Below are positions 16,692 to 28,272 of a DNA stretch of 64,000 nt, piece after piece. The first letter of the stretch is position 1. Every line of letters begins with the position of its first letter. The translations under genes were made by a program, and so were the position numbers. Location: NCBI RefSeq assembly GCF_014174375.1, contig NZ_JABEQE010000003.1, forward strand, positions 124,001 through 188,000, written 5' to 3'. Source of the DNA: Gluconacetobacter asukensis (lineage in GTDB: Bacteria > Pseudomonadota > Alphaproteobacteria > Acetobacterales > Acetobacteraceae). Below the pieces are notes generated by a model. The model ran no database searches, was not told the origin of the DNA, and saw only the letters and a program-made list of their open reading frames with translations.

Positions 16692-17756
16692 ATGGGAAAA
16701 AATCTTTTGATTGCGCAGTCTGATATGACAGAAGCCTTTTTTTTAGAGGGGGAAACGGACTTTCTTTTGATAACCTTCAATCATCTTTCCATTAGAGCTA
16801 ACGGATCCGATTTTTGGGGCAGAAGCATCGCCGAAAAAGCTGGCTTCAACTGTCTCGGCTTTATGAGCAAGACGCCTCACTGGTTCCCAAGAAACGATCG
16901 CATCTTCGAGAACGAGTCGGTAAAGAAGATCTTGGATAGATTTTCCACCAAGATAATATACGGGCACAGCATGGGCGGGCATGCCGCATTGAAGCATAGC
17001 AATAGACTGGGTGCGAGTGTGGTTATTTGCTTTTCTCCACAATATTCTATTGATCCATCGATTACGCTTCAGAATGACACAAGGTTTCATAGGAGATTTA
17101 ATCCGTCTTTAAATGAAAATATGAGTATAATTCCTTCTGATATTAAAGGTGATATATTCGTATTTACCGATCAGAAGATGCCGCAGGACAGGTTTCATGT
17201 TGACTTGCTGCGAGGCGTAACTAATTTTCATGATATAGTGATGCCATATGCAGGCCATGAAACTGTTCAATGTTTTGCGGGTACATCCAAAATAATCACG
17301 TTAATCGATTCATGTCTCTCTCTTGATTATCAAAATATCAGACGAATGGCTTCAATTTATAGAAGAAGTTCTATATATCGAAAAAAGAACGTTATGATCA
17401 ATTTATCAAGAAAATTAGCTCGCAGCAAAAATTTCGAAAAAATGATAAAATTAACGGAATATATGGAAGAAATTATTCCGCATGACCCGATCGTTTTTGA
17501 CATAAGGAGTAATGCATACTTAAGAATGGGGATTTTTTCGGAGGCATTGAGTAACATAGAAGTTGCCATTCGTATGAATCCGCAACGATCTGGTTTTTAC
17601 AAGCAAAAGGCGTTAGTGTTGGAGCGAATTGGAGATTTGGACGAAGCTCTGAAATTTGCCGAAATAGCTCTGAGTATTGAGCCGCATAGAGACGATCATA
17701 AAAAGACCGTTGCGTTCTTTTCCTCTCGCGTTAAGAAAATCTCTACAATCTGCTGA
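16692..17756 (+). CDS. Alpha/beta-hydrolase-like protein with C-terminal TPR repeats, low GC
   Basis: This ~354-residue protein has an N-terminal half with a nucleophile-elbow motif, YGHSMGGHAALKHS, at about residues 90-103, and a candidate catalytic His in PYAGHETV near 180. That fits an alpha/beta-hydrolase fold. From about residue 225 two or three tetratricopeptide-like helical pairs follow (NAYLRMGIFSEALSNIEVAI; ALVLERIGDLDEALKFAEIA). The gene is far richer in A and T than its neighbours and uses different codons, which points to transfer. It lies between repeat and IS debris and a terminator. The substrate is unknown; similar hydrolase-TPR proteins can accompany glycan clusters. Confidence 0.72.
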   Translation: MGKNLLIAQSDMTEAFFLEGETDFLLITFNHLSIRANGSDFWGRSIAEKAGFNCLGFMSKTPHWFPRNDRIFENESVKKILDRFSTKIIYGHSMGGHAALKHSNRLGASVVICFSPQYSIDPSITLQNDTRFHRRFNPSLNENMSIIPSDIKGDIFVFTDQKMPQDRFHVDLLRGVTNFHDIVMPYAGHETVQCFAGTSKIITLIDSCLSLDYQNIRRMASIYRRSSIYRKKNVMINLSRKLARSKNFEKMIKLTEYMEEIIPHDPIVFDIRSNAYLRMGIFSEALSNIEVAIRMNPQRSGFYKQKALVLERIGDLDEALKFAEIALSIEPHRDDHKKTVAFFSSRVKKISTIC

Positions 17757-18010
17757 TGAGGAAGATCGCGTCATGGATCACCGCCAGGGCCAGAAGTCAG
17801 CGCGCAGCATTCGCGTGCCGGCTGTGTGCCGCGAGTCGCTTCGGGTCAGGGATTGAATAATCTTCTCGTAGCTTCACCGCCGCCGTCATCAGCGAGATCC
17901 TCCCAAAAACAAGAGAATCAGTACCAACGCCGATCATTACTTCACACACCTGTCCTGCCAGAGGTTATTTACAAGAGGACGGTCAGTGCCTTCACTTTCT
18001 TGGCCGCCAT
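17757..18010. other. Intergenic stretch without a recognisable gene
   Basis: Between the hydrolase-TPR gene and the terminator the sequence has no frame with recognisable similarity. Its base composition returns towards the GC-rich background, with short interrupted frames. It could hold old insertion debris, but nothing can be named. Confidence 0.4.
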
Positions 18011-18045
18011 AAAAAAGCCCCCTGGATCTTTCCAAGAGGCTTTTT
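18011..18045. terminator. Bidirectional intrinsic terminator
   Basis: AAAAAGCC (18012-18019) and GGCTTTTT (18038-18045) pair to form a stem, with the loop region in between, so each strand gives a GC-containing stem followed by a T-run. It lies between the plus-strand hydrolase-TPR gene and the minus-strand efflux operon and can serve both. Confidence 0.75.
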
Positions 18046-18150
18046 ACGCATCAGGCAAATTTTGGCCTTCGTCTTGGACTTCCAAAAAATCTTTCGGTTA
18101 TTACAGTCCTGTCATAGTCGTCCGAAGGACAAAAACACAAGAAAATCAAA

Positions 18151-19722
18151 TCATTGATTTTTATCTTTTTGAATGAACGACGGCAGGAACGGATTGTCGG
18201 TCTGTAGCGATGCCTTCGATGGCAGGCGCGCTGCGTTCCATCCTCCACCCAGAGCCTGAATCAGGGACACGCTGTCGACCATGCGCTGCTGCTGGATCGA
18301 CAGGGTTGTCTCGGCAATGCCGAGGGCCGTGTTCACGTTGGTGATGACGGTGGTGTAGATCTGTGTCCCGGCTTCATACTGATTCATCGAGACCTGGACG
18401 GCCTTGTTGGCGTAGTCCAGCGCGATGTCCTGCTGTGCGGCCTGCTGGGCGAGGATGCGCAGGTTGGACAGCTGGTCCTCGGTGCCCTGCAGCGCTGTCA
18501 GCACGGTCTGGCGGTAGGTGGCCACCGCGCTGTCGTACTGGGCGTCGGCCGAATGGACGGCGGCGGTGCGCGACCCGCCGCTGAACAGGGTTTCGGTTGC
18601 CGACGCGCCCAGCGACCAGACGCGGTTGGCGACGCTCATCAGGGAGGTCACGGGATCGCCGCCGCTCTGTGAATAGCTGGCATTGATCGTGACGTCGGGG
18701 AAGAAAGCGGCGATGGCGGCGCCGATCTGGGCGTTGTACTGCTCCATCGCGCGTTCGGCGGCGGCGATGTCCGGGCGGCGTTGCAGCAGGTCGGCCGGCA
18801 CGCCGACCGGAATGGGCGGGATGGCGCGGCTGAGTTCGCCCGGCTTGATCGTGAGTTCGGCGGGGGAGCGGCCGACCAGGACGGCGATGGCATGTTCGTA
18901 CTGGGCACGGGCGATGCCGGCCTGGATCAGCGATGCGCGGTTCTGTTCCAGCTGGGTGCGGGCCTGCATCACCGCGGTCGGATCGGACACGCCGGCATCG
19001 AACTGGTTCTGGGCGATTTCCAGTGCCCTGGTATTGAAGGCGACGTAGCGGCGCAGCAGGTCCTGCAGCGAATCCTGGTAGCGCAGGTTGAAATAGGCCG
19101 TCGCGAGCTGTGCCTGGTAGGACAGGGTCGCGTTGGCCAGGTCGGCGGCGCTGGCCTGGGCGGCGGTCACCTGGCTCTGGATATTGCGGCGGATCTTGCC
19201 CCACAGGTCGAGGTCCCAGCTGGCGCTGGGGCCGATGTTGTAGGAATTATAGACCGTGCCGGCATTGGCATAGGAGTTGCCGGAAGATGAGACGGATGAA
19301 CCGCCATGGCCGGCGCGGTTGAAGCCGATGCTGCCGCTGATGGTCGGGAATAGCTGCGCGCGCACGCTGTCGATCGTGGCGCGGGCCTGGCGGTAATTCG
19401 CCTCGTACATCTTGACGTTCTGGTTCGAGATCGCGACCCGCGATTCCAGATCGTTCAGGATGGGGTCGTCATAGATCGTCCACCAGGCATTCTTGGGCAG
19501 TTCCGCCATGGCCGGCTGGGCCTTTTCCCACCCGGGGGCCGGCACCAGCTCCTTGAACCGGGCGGAAACCTGGGCGGTGGGGCGGTGGTAGGACGGGCCG
19601 ACCATGCAGCCTGCCAGCACCAGCGGGGACAGGACGGCGCCCAGCAGAAGGGCATGCCGGCGCGGCGCGCGGGCGCCGGGGCGGGATGAGGGGGCGATCG
19701 ATGGGGAGCGCGGCAGGGACAT
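18151..19722 (-). CDS. Outer-membrane efflux lipoprotein of an RND pump (NodT/OprM family)
   Basis: This 523-residue protein forms the outer-membrane channel for the RND pumps encoded upstream. A signal peptide with a lipobox (LSPLVLAGC) indicates a lipid-anchored mature protein. The two OEP repeats follow: NVKMYEANYRQARATIDSVR and the channel segment SWDLDLWGKIRRNIQSQ mark the first, and GVPADLLQRRPDIAAAERAM opens the second. ATG 19722 was chosen because it precedes the signal peptide closely and lies five bases beyond the stop of the second pump gene. It is the last gene of the four-gene efflux operon and ends before the 18011-18045 terminator. Confidence 0.93.
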   Translation of the reverse strand: MSLPRSPSIAPSSRPGARAPRRHALLLGAVLSPLVLAGCMVGPSYHRPTAQVSARFKELVPAPGWEKAQPAMAELPKNAWWTIYDDPILNDLESRVAISNQNVKMYEANYRQARATIDSVRAQLFPTISGSIGFNRAGHGGSSVSSSGNSYANAGTVYNSYNIGPSASWDLDLWGKIRRNIQSQVTAAQASAADLANATLSYQAQLATAYFNLRYQDSLQDLLRRYVAFNTRALEIAQNQFDAGVSDPTAVMQARTQLEQNRASLIQAGIARAQYEHAIAVLVGRSPAELTIKPGELSRAIPPIPVGVPADLLQRRPDIAAAERAMEQYNAQIGAAIAAFFPDVTINASYSQSGGDPVTSLMSVANRVWSLGASATETLFSGGSRTAAVHSADAQYDSAVATYRQTVLTALQGTEDQLSNLRILAQQAAQQDIALDYANKAVQVSMNQYEAGTQIYTTVITNVNTALGIAETTLSIQQQRMVDSVSLIQALGGGWNAARLPSKASLQTDNPFLPSFIQKDKNQ

Positions 19723-19727
19723 CCGGG

Positions 19728-22700
19728 TCAGGCATCCTGTTGGAAAAGGGGACCCCGCCGGCCCTTCAGGGCGTTGGCCAGGGAACGATAATGGCGTCGG
19801 CACCACAGGCCGAAGCGGTCGAGATACAGATAGACGACAGGGGTGGTGTAGAGCGTCAGGGCCTGGCTGACGACCAGCCCGCCGACGATGGCGATTCCGA
19901 GCGGGCGCCGCAGTTCCGAACCGTATCCCTGGCCCAGGATCAGCGGCAGTGCCCCCAGGGCGGCGGCCAGTGTCGTCATCATGATCGGACGGAAGCGCAG
20001 CAGGCAGGCGGCATGGATGGCCTGTGCCGCCGGCTGGCCGCGCCGTTCGGCCTCGATCGCGAAATCGACCAGCATGATGGCGTTCTTCTTCACGATGCCG
20101 ATCAGCAGGATCACCCCGATCATCGCGATCAGCGAGAAATCCTCGCCCGCCAGATCCAGCGCCAGGAGCGCGCCGACGCCGGCCGAGGGCAGGGTGGAGA
20201 GGATGGTCAGGGGATGGACATAGCTTTCGTACAGGATGCCCAGCACCATATAGACCGCCGCCAGCGCGGCCAGGATCAGCAGCGGCTCGTTATTGACCGA
20301 TTTCTGGAGCTGGCCGGCATTGCCGGCGAAGCTGCCATGGATGGTCGCGGGCATGTGCAGGCGCACCATTTCGGCACTGACGATCTGGATTGCCTGTTGC
20401 AGGGGCACGCCGGTCGCGACGTTGAAGGAGACGGTCGCGGCGACCGACTGGCCCTGGTGATTGACGGAGAGCGGCGTCAGTTGTGACGCGACGGTCGAGA
20501 CGACGCCGATCGGGACCATCGTCTCGGAATTGGTCGAAACCGCCGATCCGCTGGACGCCGAGGTGCCGCCGGCCAGGCTGTTGGCGATCTGGTTGCGGAA
20601 GGACTGGCTGCTGAGGCTGGTGGCCTGGCTGGACGTGGACGAGGTGGGGACCCGGATCGTGTTCGACCGTGTCCCGCCTCCGGCGGACCCGCCGGCGGTG
20701 CTGATCCAGGCCTGCTGGAGGCTGGCGGGGTCCTTCCAGAACCTCGGTTCGACCTCCATCACCACATGATACTGGTTCAGCGCGTTATAGATGGTCGATG
20801 CCGAGCGCTGCCCGTAGGCGTCGTACAGCGTATTGGCCACGAGTTGCGGCGTGATCAGCGTGCGCGCCGCCGTTTCGCGGTCGAGGGCCACATTGAGGGC
20901 CGAGCCGCCCTGCTGCACGTCCGACGAGACATCGGTCAGTTCCGTATGTTTCTGGAGTGCGGCGACCAGCTTGGGCATCCACGCATAGAGTTCGGTCGGC
21001 GAGTCGGATTGCAGCGTGTACTGGTACGAGGCATTGGACTGGCGCGCGCCCATCCGCAGCGCGCCGGGTGCCATGGTGTAGAAATGCGCGCCCACCATGT
21101 TGCGCAGGCGGGCGCCGATGCGGGCGATCGTGGTGCTGGGCGGCCCGGCGCGCTGCGATTTGTCCTTGAGCACGATGAACATGTTGGCCTGGTTGGACGA
21201 GCCGCGGCCGCCGGTGAAGCCGGTGATGGAGGCGACATCGCGATCCGCCATCACGGCCTTCTGGACCTCGTCGATCTTGCCGACCAGGGCCTGGAACGAG
21301 ATCGACTGGTCGCCCTGCAGATGGCCCATCAGCATGCCGGTGTCGCTGTCGGGAAAGAAGCCCTTGGGCATGTGGATGAACAGCGCCACCATCAGCACGA
21401 CGGTGCAGGGCAGCGACAGCAGCACCAGGCGCGGATGGGCCAGGGCTGCCTCCAGCGTGCGGCCGTAGCCCTGCTGCATGGCGTGCAGCATGCGTTCCAG
21501 CACGGCGGCGATGCGCCCCCAGAGGCGTCCCCAGGGGCCGGTGGCGGTTCGTGTCGTGTCGTGTGCGGGCAGGAACAGCGCCGCCATCATCGGCGTGAGG
21601 GTCAGCGACAGGATCATGGAGACGATGATCGTGATCGACATCGTCATGGCGAATTCGTGGAACAGCCGCCCGGCGACCCCGCCCAGCAGCAGGATCGGCA
21701 GGAAGACCGCGATCAGGGACATGGTGATCGAGAAGACGGTGAACGCGACTTCCTGCGCGCCCAGCAGCGTGGCTTCCAGCCGGCCCTTGCCCTCTTCCAG
21801 GTAGCGGCTGATATTTTCGATCACCACGATCGCGTCATCGACGACGAAGCCGGTGGAGACCGTCAGGGCCATCAGCGACAGATTGTCCAGCGAATAGCCC
21901 AGGAGCTGCATGGCCCCGAAGGTGGCGATGATCGATGTCGGCACCACGATGGCCGGGATCAGCGTCGTGCGTACCGACCGCAGGAAGACCAGCACCACCA
22001 GCACCACCAGAACGACCGAGATGATCAGGGTATACTGGGTGTCGGCCAGGGCGGCGCGGATGGTGACGGAGCGGTCCAGGACGCTGTGCAGCTCGACATT
22101 GGGCGGAAGGGCGGCGCGCAGGGCGGGGATTTCGGCCTTGATCTGGTCGATGGTGCGAATGACGTTGGCGCCGGACTGGGCGAAGATGATCGCCAGGACC
22201 GCCGGCTGGCGGTTGTAATAGCCGGCGTTGCGCACATCTTCGACGCCGTCATTGACGGCCGCCACGTCCGACAGGCGCACCGGGCGGCTGTTGTGATAGG
22301 CGATGATCAGGTCGCGATAGGCCTGGGCATTGTGGGCCTGGTCGTTGGTATCCAGCGTGTAGCGCGTGCCCTCATGGTCGATGAACCCCTTGGGCGTGTT
22401 GGCGTTGGCCGAGGCCAGGGCCGCGCGCACGTCCTCGAACCCGATCCCGAACTTGTAGAGCGGCAGCGGATTCATCTCGACGCGCACCGCGGGCAGCGAA
22501 CTGCCGCCGACCTCGACCTCGCCCACGCCGCGGATCTGCGACAGATGCTGCTGCAGGACGTTGGATGTCAGGTCGTAGAGCTGTGACATCGTGCGGGTCT
22601 TCGATGTCAGCGCCAGGATCATGATCGGCGCGCCGTTGGGGTTCGCCTTGAAATAGCTCGGGTTCTGGCGCAGCGACGTCGGCAGGTCGGCGCGGGCGGC

Positions 22701-23039
22701 CTGCAATGCGGCCTCGACATCGCGGGCAGCGCCGTTGATGTCGCGGTTCAGCGCGAATTGCAGGGTGATCCGGACCTGGTTCTGCGTCGACTGGGACGTC
22801 ATTTCCGTCAGGTCGGCAATCGCGCCCAGGCGCCGCTCCAGCGGGGCGGCGACCGAGCTTGCGATTTCCTCGGGCGATCCGCCGGCCTGGCGGGCCTGGA
22901 CCTGGATGACCGGGAAATCGACATTCGGCAGGTCGGCCACCGGCAGCGCCTGATAGCCGATGATGCCGGCGATCAGCAGCGCGATCGTCAGCAGCGTCGT
23001 CGCGACCGGCCGAAGGACGAAGAGCCGGACCGGATTCAT
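19728..23039 (-). CDS. mdtC: RND efflux pump subunit (MdtC-like)
   Basis: This 1103-residue inner-membrane transporter of the HAE1 RND family has twelve expected helices and two large periplasmic loops. The N-terminus [20 protein letters not shown], the pore-domain stretch [19 protein letters not shown] and the helix-4 proton-relay motif [21 protein letters not shown] are all present. The next-to-last helices contain [14 protein letters not shown]. Its start overlaps the stop of the preceding RND gene (ATGA), so the two are translated together, like MdtB-MdtC heterotrimers. A Ser/Thr/Gly-rich insert near residues 755-830 is longer than in E. coli MdtC. Confidence 0.92.
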   Translation of the reverse strand: MNPVRLFVLRPVATTLLTIALLIAGIIGYQALPVADLPNVDFPVIQVQARQAGGSPEEIASSVAAPLERRLGAIADLTEMTSQSTQNQVRITLQFALNRDINGAARDVEAALQAARADLPTSLRQNPSYFKANPNGAPIMILALTSKTRTMSQLYDLTSNVLQQHLSQIRGVGEVEVGGSSLPAVRVEMNPLPLYKFGIGFEDVRAALASANANTPKGFIDHEGTRYTLDTNDQAHNAQAYRDLIIAYHNSRPVRLSDVAAVNDGVEDVRNAGYYNRQPAVLAIIFAQSGANVIRTIDQIKAEIPALRAALPPNVELHSVLDRSVTIRAALADTQYTLIISVVLVVLVVLVFLRSVRTTLIPAIVVPTSIIATFGAMQLLGYSLDNLSLMALTVSTGFVVDDAIVVIENISRYLEEGKGRLEATLLGAQEVAFTVFSITMSLIAVFLPILLLGGVAGRLFHEFAMTMSITIIVSMILSLTLTPMMAALFLPAHDTTRTATGPWGRLWGRIAAVLERMLHAMQQGYGRTLEAALAHPRLVLLSLPCTVVLMVALFIHMPKGFFPDSDTGMLMGHLQGDQSISFQALVGKIDEVQKAVMADRDVASITGFTGGRGSSNQANMFIVLKDKSQRAGPPSTTIARIGARLRNMVGAHFYTMAPGALRMGARQSNASYQYTLQSDSPTELYAWMPKLVAALQKHTELTDVSSDVQQGGSALNVALDRETAARTLITPQLVANTLYDAYGQRSASTIYNALNQYHVVMEVEPRFWKDPASLQQAWISTAGGSAGGGTRSNTIRVPTSSTSSQATSLSSQSFRNQIANSLAGGTSASSGSAVSTNSETMVPIGVVSTVASQLTPLSVNHQGQSVAATVSFNVATGVPLQQAIQIVSAEMVRLHMPATIHGSFAGNAGQLQKSVNNEPLLILAALAAVYMVLGILYESYVHPLTILSTLPSAGVGALLALDLAGEDFSLIAMIGVILLIGIVKKNAIMLVDFAIEAERRGQPAAQAIHAACLLRFRPIMMTTLAAALGALPLILGQGYGSELRRPLGIAIVGGLVVSQALTLYTTPVVYLYLDRFGLWCRRHYRSLANALKGRRGPLFQQDA

Positions 23040-26000
23040 ATCGCGGTCTGTTGCGGCGGCGGCACGTTACGCGTCGTCGAGCCGAAACGCCGCCGCAGAT
23101 CCAGGCTGATCCGGTCCATCAGCAGGTAGATGACCGGGGTGGTGAAGAGGGTCAGCAACTGGCTGAGCAGCAGGCCGCCGACGATGGCGATGCCCAGCGG
23201 ACGGCGCAGTTCCGACCCGGTGCCGGTGCCGATGACCATCGGCAGCGCGCCCAGCATGGCGGCCAGCGTGGTCATCAGGATCGGCCGGAAGCGCAGCAGG
23301 GCGGCGTGATGGATGGCCTTGATCGGCTCCATGCCCTCGATCCGCTCCGCTTCCAGCGCGAAATCGATCATCATGATGGCGTTCTTCTTCACGATGCCGA
23401 TCAGCAGGACCAGGCCGATGATGCCCATCACGCCCAGGCCGGCGCCGCTGAGCTGCAGGGCCAGCAGGGCGCCCACGCCCGCCGACGGCAGGGTGGAGAG
23501 GATGGTGATGGGGTGGATGAAGCTCTCGTACAGGATGCCCAGCACGATATAGACCGCGACCAGGGCCGCCAGGACCAGCCACATCTCGTTGCCCAGGCTG
23601 TTGCGGAAGGCCGCCGCCGTGCCCTGGAACGAGGTCTGGAAGCTGGCCGGCAGGTGCAGGCTGCTCTCGACCCGGTCGATCGCATTCGTGGCCTCGCCCA
23701 GCGAATAGCCCGGCGCGACGTTGAACGAGATCGTGGTGGCCGGGAACTGGCCGACATGGGTGATCAGCAGCGGTGCGGTGCTGCGGGTGACGGTGGTGAC
23801 GGCGCGCATCGGGACCAGGCCCGAGGTCGGCGCGCGGGTCGGGCCCGAGGTGCTGCTGCCCGAATTGCCGCTGATGCCCGGCAGGTACAGCTTGTCGAGC
23901 GACGCGAGGTCTTTCTGGAAGGCCGGATCGGCCTCCAGGATCACGCGATACTGGTTGGACTGCGTGTAGATGGTCGAGATCTGGCGCTGGCCGAACGAAT
24001 CATACAGCACGTTGTCGATCGTCTGCGGGGTGATCGAGTAGCGCGCGCCGGTGGTGCGGTCGAGCGTCACATGGGCCACCAGCCCCTCGGCCTGGAGGTC
24101 CGACGTGACGTCGGACAGGGCCGGTTCGCGGCGGAGGGCGGCGATGACCGTGGGCACCCAGGTGCGGAACTGGTTGTAATCGGGATTTTCCAGCAGGAAC
24201 TGATACTGGGTGGCCGAGACCGTCGTATCCAGCGACAGGTCCTGCACCGGCTGGAGATACAGGCTGGCGCCGGGGATGTCGGCGGTTTCCTGCTGGATGC
24301 GGGCCGAGATCTGGGCGGCGGTTTCGGACCGGTCGTCATGCGGGCGCAGGTTGATCAGGAACCGTCCCTGGTTCAGCGTCACGTTCTGCCCGTCGACGCC
24401 GATGAAGGATGACAGGCTGACGACATCCTTGTCCTGCAGGATGCGCTGGCCCAGTTCCTGCTGGTGGGCCGCCATCGCGTCGAAGGACGTGGATTGCGCC
24501 ATGACCGAGATGCCCTGGATTACCCCCGTATCCTGCACCGGGAAGAAGCCCTTGGGGATCGACCAGGCCAGCAGGCCGGTCAGGCCCAGCGTGGCGACGA
24601 AGATGGCCAGCGTCAGCTTCTGGTGGCGCAGCACGACCGTCAGCGCCCGTCCGTAGGACGCGATGACCGATTCCGTCCAGCGCTCGACCGTGGCCGACCA
24701 GCCGCGCGCGTCCGGCCCGTGCGGGCGTTCGCTGAGCAGGCGGGCGCACATCATCGGCACCAGGGTCAGCGAGACCACCGCCGACAGCACGATCGTCACC
24801 GACAGGGTGATGGCGAATTCATGGAACAGGCGGCCCACCACGTCGCCCATGAACAGGAGCGGAATCAGCACCGCGATCAGCGAGACGGTCAGCGAGATGA
24901 TGGTGAAGCCGATCTCGCCGGCGCCCTTGAGCGACGCCGTCATCCGGTCGTCGCCCATTTCGATGTAGCGGGCGATGTTCTCGATCATCACGATGGCGTC
25001 GTCGACGACGAAGCCGGTCGCGATGGTCAGCGACATCAGCGACAGATTGTCCAGCGAGAAGCCCATCAGATACATGATCGCCAGCGTGCCGATCAGCGAT
25101 AGCGGGACCGACAGGCTGGGGATGATCGTCGCGGGGATGTTGCGCAGGAAGACGAAGATCACCGCGACCACCAGCACCATCGCCAGCACCAGCTCGAACT
25201 CGACATCGGCCACCGAGGCGCGGATGGTGGTCGTGCGGTCGGTCAGCGGCGTGATGGTGATGCCCGGCGGCAGGGCCTGGCGCAGTTGCGGCAGGGCGTA
25301 TTTGATGTTGTCGACCACCGAGATGACGTTGGCGCCCGGCTGGCGCTGCACGTTCAGGATCAGGGCCGGCGTGGTGTTGGACCAGGCGGCGAGCTGGGTG
25401 TTCTCGGGACCCTGGACGACGGTGGCGACGTCACGGATGCGGATCGGGCCGCTGTTCTGGTAGGCGATGACCTGGTTGAGCAACTGGTCGACGCTGGCGA
25501 TCTGGCCGTCGACGCGCAGGGTGGAGGCGCGCTGCGCGCCGTCGAACGTGCCGGTGGGCGAATTGACGTTGACGTTGCCGATCGTGGTGCGGAGCGTGTC
25601 CATGTCCAGGCCGAACGAGGTCAGCTTGGGCACGTTGACGCGCACGCGGATGGCCTTGCGGTTGCCGCCCGACAGCGTGACCAGGCCGACGCCCGAGATC
25701 TGGCTGATCTTCTGCGCCAGGCGGGTGTAGACATAGTCCTCGACCTCGGTCAGCGGCATCGTCTTCGAGGTGATGCCCAGCGTGAGGACCGGGGTGTCGG
25801 CCGGGTTGACCTTGGCATAGATCGGCGGGGCCGGCAGGTCGGTGGGCAGCAGCATCTGCGCCTGGTTGATCGCCGCCTGGACTTCCTGCTCCGCGACGTC
25901 CATCGACATGGTCAGGCCGAACCGCAGCGTGACGATCGAGGCGCCGCCGGAGGATTGCGACGTCATCTGGTCCAGGCCGGGCATCTGGCCGAACTGGGTT

Positions 26001-26203
26001 TCCAGCGGCGCGGTTACCGACGTGGCCATGACGTCGGGCCCGGCGCCGGGATAGAAGGTCTGGACCGTGATGGTCGGGTATTCGACCTGCGGCAGCGCCG
26101 AGACCGGCAGGAAATGATAGCCCAGCAGACCCGCCAGCATGATGGCGAGCATCAGCAGCGTGGTGGCGACCGGGCGTTCGATGAACAGGCGGGACGGATT
26201 CAC
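23036..26203 (-). CDS. mdtB: RND efflux pump subunit (MdtB-like)
   Basis: This 1055-residue RND transporter has the same architecture as its downstream partner. Key blocks are [20 protein letters not shown] at the N-terminus, [20 protein letters not shown], the proton-relay helix [21 protein letters not shown] and [19 protein letters not shown]. The GTG start at 26203 is preferred to a far upstream frame opening because GGAGAG lies seven bases before it and family members begin here. It follows the adaptor gene by 46 bases. With MdtC it would form the drug/proton antiport core that exports bile-salt-like or hydrophobic compounds; the true substrates are unknown. Confidence 0.92.
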   Translation of the reverse strand: MNPSRLFIERPVATTLLMLAIMLAGLLGYHFLPVSALPQVEYPTITVQTFYPGAGPDVMATSVTAPLETQFGQMPGLDQMTSQSSGGASIVTLRFGLTMSMDVAEQEVQAAINQAQMLLPTDLPAPPIYAKVNPADTPVLTLGITSKTMPLTEVEDYVYTRLAQKISQISGVGLVTLSGGNRKAIRVRVNVPKLTSFGLDMDTLRTTIGNVNVNSPTGTFDGAQRASTLRVDGQIASVDQLLNQVIAYQNSGPIRIRDVATVVQGPENTQLAAWSNTTPALILNVQRQPGANVISVVDNIKYALPQLRQALPPGITITPLTDRTTTIRASVADVEFELVLAMVLVVAVIFVFLRNIPATIIPSLSVPLSLIGTLAIMYLMGFSLDNLSLMSLTIATGFVVDDAIVMIENIARYIEMGDDRMTASLKGAGEIGFTIISLTVSLIAVLIPLLFMGDVVGRLFHEFAITLSVTIVLSAVVSLTLVPMMCARLLSERPHGPDARGWSATVERWTESVIASYGRALTVVLRHQKLTLAIFVATLGLTGLLAWSIPKGFFPVQDTGVIQGISVMAQSTSFDAMAAHQQELGQRILQDKDVVSLSSFIGVDGQNVTLNQGRFLINLRPHDDRSETAAQISARIQQETADIPGASLYLQPVQDLSLDTTVSATQYQFLLENPDYNQFRTWVPTVIAALRREPALSDVTSDLQAEGLVAHVTLDRTTGARYSITPQTIDNVLYDSFGQRQISTIYTQSNQYRVILEADPAFQKDLASLDKLYLPGISGNSGSSTSGPTRAPTSGLVPMRAVTTVTRSTAPLLITHVGQFPATTISFNVAPGYSLGEATNAIDRVESSLHLPASFQTSFQGTAAAFRNSLGNEMWLVLAALVAVYIVLGILYESFIHPITILSTLPSAGVGALLALQLSGAGLGVMGIIGLVLLIGIVKKNAIMMIDFALEAERIEGMEPIKAIHHAALLRFRPILMTTLAAMLGALPMVIGTGTGSELRRPLGIAIVGGLLLSQLLTLFTTPVIYLLMDRISLDLRRRFGSTTRNVPPPQQTAI

Positions 26204-26249
26204 GCACGGCTCTCCGGCTGAAGGCGACGGGTCTGATGTCGGGCCGGAA

Positions 26250-27605
26250 TCACGGTTGGGGCTGCCCGCCGGACGTGCCGCCAGAGGTGCCACCGGTCGT
26301 GTCGCCCTGGCCTGCCGTAGCGTGGTGGCGATGACGACCCTGTCCGGCCGCCGGGGTGGCCGTGTCGCCCTGTGGGGCGGGGGCGTCGGTTGCGGTCGGG
26401 ATCGTGACCTTCGCGCCGGCATGCAGGTGGTCGGTGCCGTCGGTCACGACCGACTCGCCTTCCTTCAGCCCGCTGGTTACGACCACGCTGTCACCATGCG
26501 AGGTGCCGGTCTTGATGTCGCGGACCTCGACGGTGCTGTCGGACTTGACGACATAGACGAACGATCCGTTCGGCCCGGTCTGCACCGCGTTGGTCGGGAG
26601 CAGCAGCACGTCATGCTCGGTATTGACCAGCAGGTGCGCGTTGACGAACTGGTTCGGGAACAGGGTCTCGTCCTGGTTGGGGAAGATCGAGCGCATCTTG
26701 ACCGTGCCCGTCGCGGTGTCGATCTGGCTGTCCAGCACGCTGACGGCGCCATCGGCGATCTTGCGCGTGTTGGTGCTGTCCCAGGCTTCGACCGGCAGGG
26801 AGATGCCGCTGTGCAGCCGTTCGGCCACCCGGCCCAGTTCGGTCTCCGGCAGGGTGAAGATCACGGAGATCGGCTGCATCTGGGTCAGGATGACCAGGCC
26901 GTTGGTCTGGCCGGCGGTGATGTAGTTGCCCATGTCCACCTGGCGGATGCCGACGCGGCCATCCACCGGGGCGATGACATGGCAGTAGGTGATCTGCAGC
27001 TTCTCGTTGTCGACCTGGGCCTGGTCGACCTTTACGGTGCCTTCGAGCTGCGCGACCTTGTATTGCTGGTCGACGGCGGTCTGGGCCGCGATGCTGTTCT
27101 GGTGGATCAGGCGCTGATAGCGGGCATTATCCACCCTTGCCTGCTGTAGCTGCGCCATGTCGGATGCCAGTTGCCCCTCGTACTGGGCCAGCAGCACTTC
27201 GTAGGGCCTGGTGTCGATCAGTGCCAGAAGGTCGCCCTTCCTGACGTGCTGGCCCTCGGTGAACAGCACCTGCATCAGGTAGCCGTCGACGCGCGACTGG
27301 ACCGTGACGTTGGTGATCGGGATCACGGTGCCGAGCTCGGTCAGTTCGACCGGCATGTCGCCCTTGTGCACGGTGGCGACCGCGACCGGCTGGACGTCCG
27401 TTGCCATCTGACGGGCGTGGCGCCCGCCGCTGCCGCTCTGGCCGTGCGGCCTGAGGAAGGCCGCCGCGATGACGGCGGCGCCGACCAGCGCCGTGCCCCA
27501 CAGCAGGAGGCGGCGGCGCGATTTCTTTCCGGCGCTGCCCTGCCGGCCGGGCCCTGTCGATTGCTGAGCGGGCAGGTCGGACGGGTCCAGAGTCGGTTTG
27601 TCCAT
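26250..27605 (-). CDS. mdtA: RND periplasmic adaptor (MdtA-like membrane fusion protein)
   Basis: This 451-residue protein links the inner-membrane RND pump to the outer-membrane channel. A cytoplasmic, charged N-terminus is followed by one helix ([19 protein letters not shown]) and then the lipoyl/hairpin domain. [40 protein letters not shown] is the biotinyl-lipoyl half-motif region, here spanning residues ~94-132. The coiled-coil hairpin runs to about 190, then the beta-barrel ([20 protein letters not shown]). The C-terminal ~50 residues are Gly/Gln/His-rich and probably disordered. It is the first gene of the efflux operon. Confidence 0.92.
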   Translation of the reverse strand: MDKPTLDPSDLPAQQSTGPGRQGSAGKKSRRRLLLWGTALVGAAVIAAAFLRPHGQSGSGGRHARQMATDVQPVAVATVHKGDMPVELTELGTVIPITNVTVQSRVDGYLMQVLFTEGQHVRKGDLLALIDTRPYEVLLAQYEGQLASDMAQLQQARVDNARYQRLIHQNSIAAQTAVDQQYKVAQLEGTVKVDQAQVDNEKLQITYCHVIAPVDGRVGIRQVDMGNYITAGQTNGLVILTQMQPISVIFTLPETELGRVAERLHSGISLPVEAWDSTNTRKIADGAVSVLDSQIDTATGTVKMRSIFPNQDETLFPNQFVNAHLLVNTEHDVLLLPTNAVQTGPNGSFVYVVKSDSTVEVRDIKTGTSHGDSVVVTSGLKEGESVVTDGTDHLHAGAKVTIPTATDAPAPQGDTATPAAGQGRHRHHATAGQGDTTGGTSGGTSGGQPQP

Positions 27606-27949
27606 GGTCGTCGGGTCTTCCTCAATCCAATGACGTCGGGCACGTCAGGCGTGCGATTTGTGGGGGCAGTGTTAGCAGCTACGCGAAAAAAAGATGCCTA
27701 AATCCTTGCTTAGGAAACCGTCTAGAAATGTAACAATTTTTGACGCACGCCAACTGTCTGCCGTGCGTTTTCGGCTGATGGCGTCGTCTATTCCATTGGT
27801 GGCGGGATCGTGATGCCCGCGATAGCGTGCCATCCGGGCCGGATGATCCGGTCCGCCCGGGGGGCGGGATGCGCAACCGGGGTGCATTCGATCCGTTTCC
27901 ATAAGACAGGCCCCCGCGCGGGGCGGGTTCGTTTGGAGGAGTAAAAGGC
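27606..27949. promoter_or_regulatory. Divergent intergenic region between the efflux operon and the CsbD-like gene
   Basis: This 344-base region must drive the mdtA-led operon leftwards and the CsbD-like gene rightwards. An imperfect dyad, CCTAA (27697-27701) and TTAGG (27710-27714), lies in a locally AT-rich patch about 95 bases before mdtA and could be a repressor site. A TTGTTA-like -35 element for the minus strand lies just beyond it, near 27735. No regulator gene is adjacent. The remainder of the region shows nothing else. Confidence 0.4.
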
Positions 27950-28258
27950 ATGACGGAATCCGGTAACGAAACGTTTGTCGAGAAGGCAAAGGGCGCCATC
28001 GAGGAAGGGACCGGCCGCCTGAAGGACGCGGCGGGTGGCCTGACGGGCGATCTGGGCATGCAGGCGGAAGGCAAGGTCGATCAACTGAGCGGCATGGCGC
28101 GTCGCGAATTCGCCGAACTGTATGAAGAGGGCGAAGGCAAGGTGGAGAAGGCCGTGCTGTTCGTGCAGGACCGGCCCCTGCTGTCGGTGGCGATCGCGGC
28201 TGTCGTCGGGCTTCTGGCCGGGTTGATCCTGCTGCCGCGCCGGGCGGCGAAGGGCTGA
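27950..28258 (+). CDS. CsbD family protein with C-terminal membrane anchor
   Basis: This 102-residue protein has a CsbD-like N-terminus (FVEKAKGAIEEGTGRLKDAAGG, one residue longer than shown is conserved) with its usual VDQLSG segment, then an amphipathic stretch and a single helix at about 76-93 (LLSVAIAAVVGLLAGLILL), ending in the basic tail PRRAAKG. The arrangement recalls both CsbD and DUF883/ElaB-type proteins, the latter being ribosome-associated tail-anchored stress proteins. GGAGGAG about nine bases upstream of the ATG is a strong ribosome binding site. The function is unknown beyond a general-stress link. Confidence 0.8.
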   Translation: MTESGNETFVEKAKGAIEEGTGRLKDAAGGLTGDLGMQAEGKVDQLSGMARREFAELYEEGEGKVEKAVLFVQDRPLLSVAIAAVVGLLAGLILLPRRAAKG

Positions 28259-28272
28259 AATCCCGCCGGCCC

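Noticed and set aside
23051..24412. 453-codon plus-strand frame opposite mdtB
   Set aside because: It has low-complexity Arg/Asp/Gln composition and lies antisense to a well-conserved RND gene.
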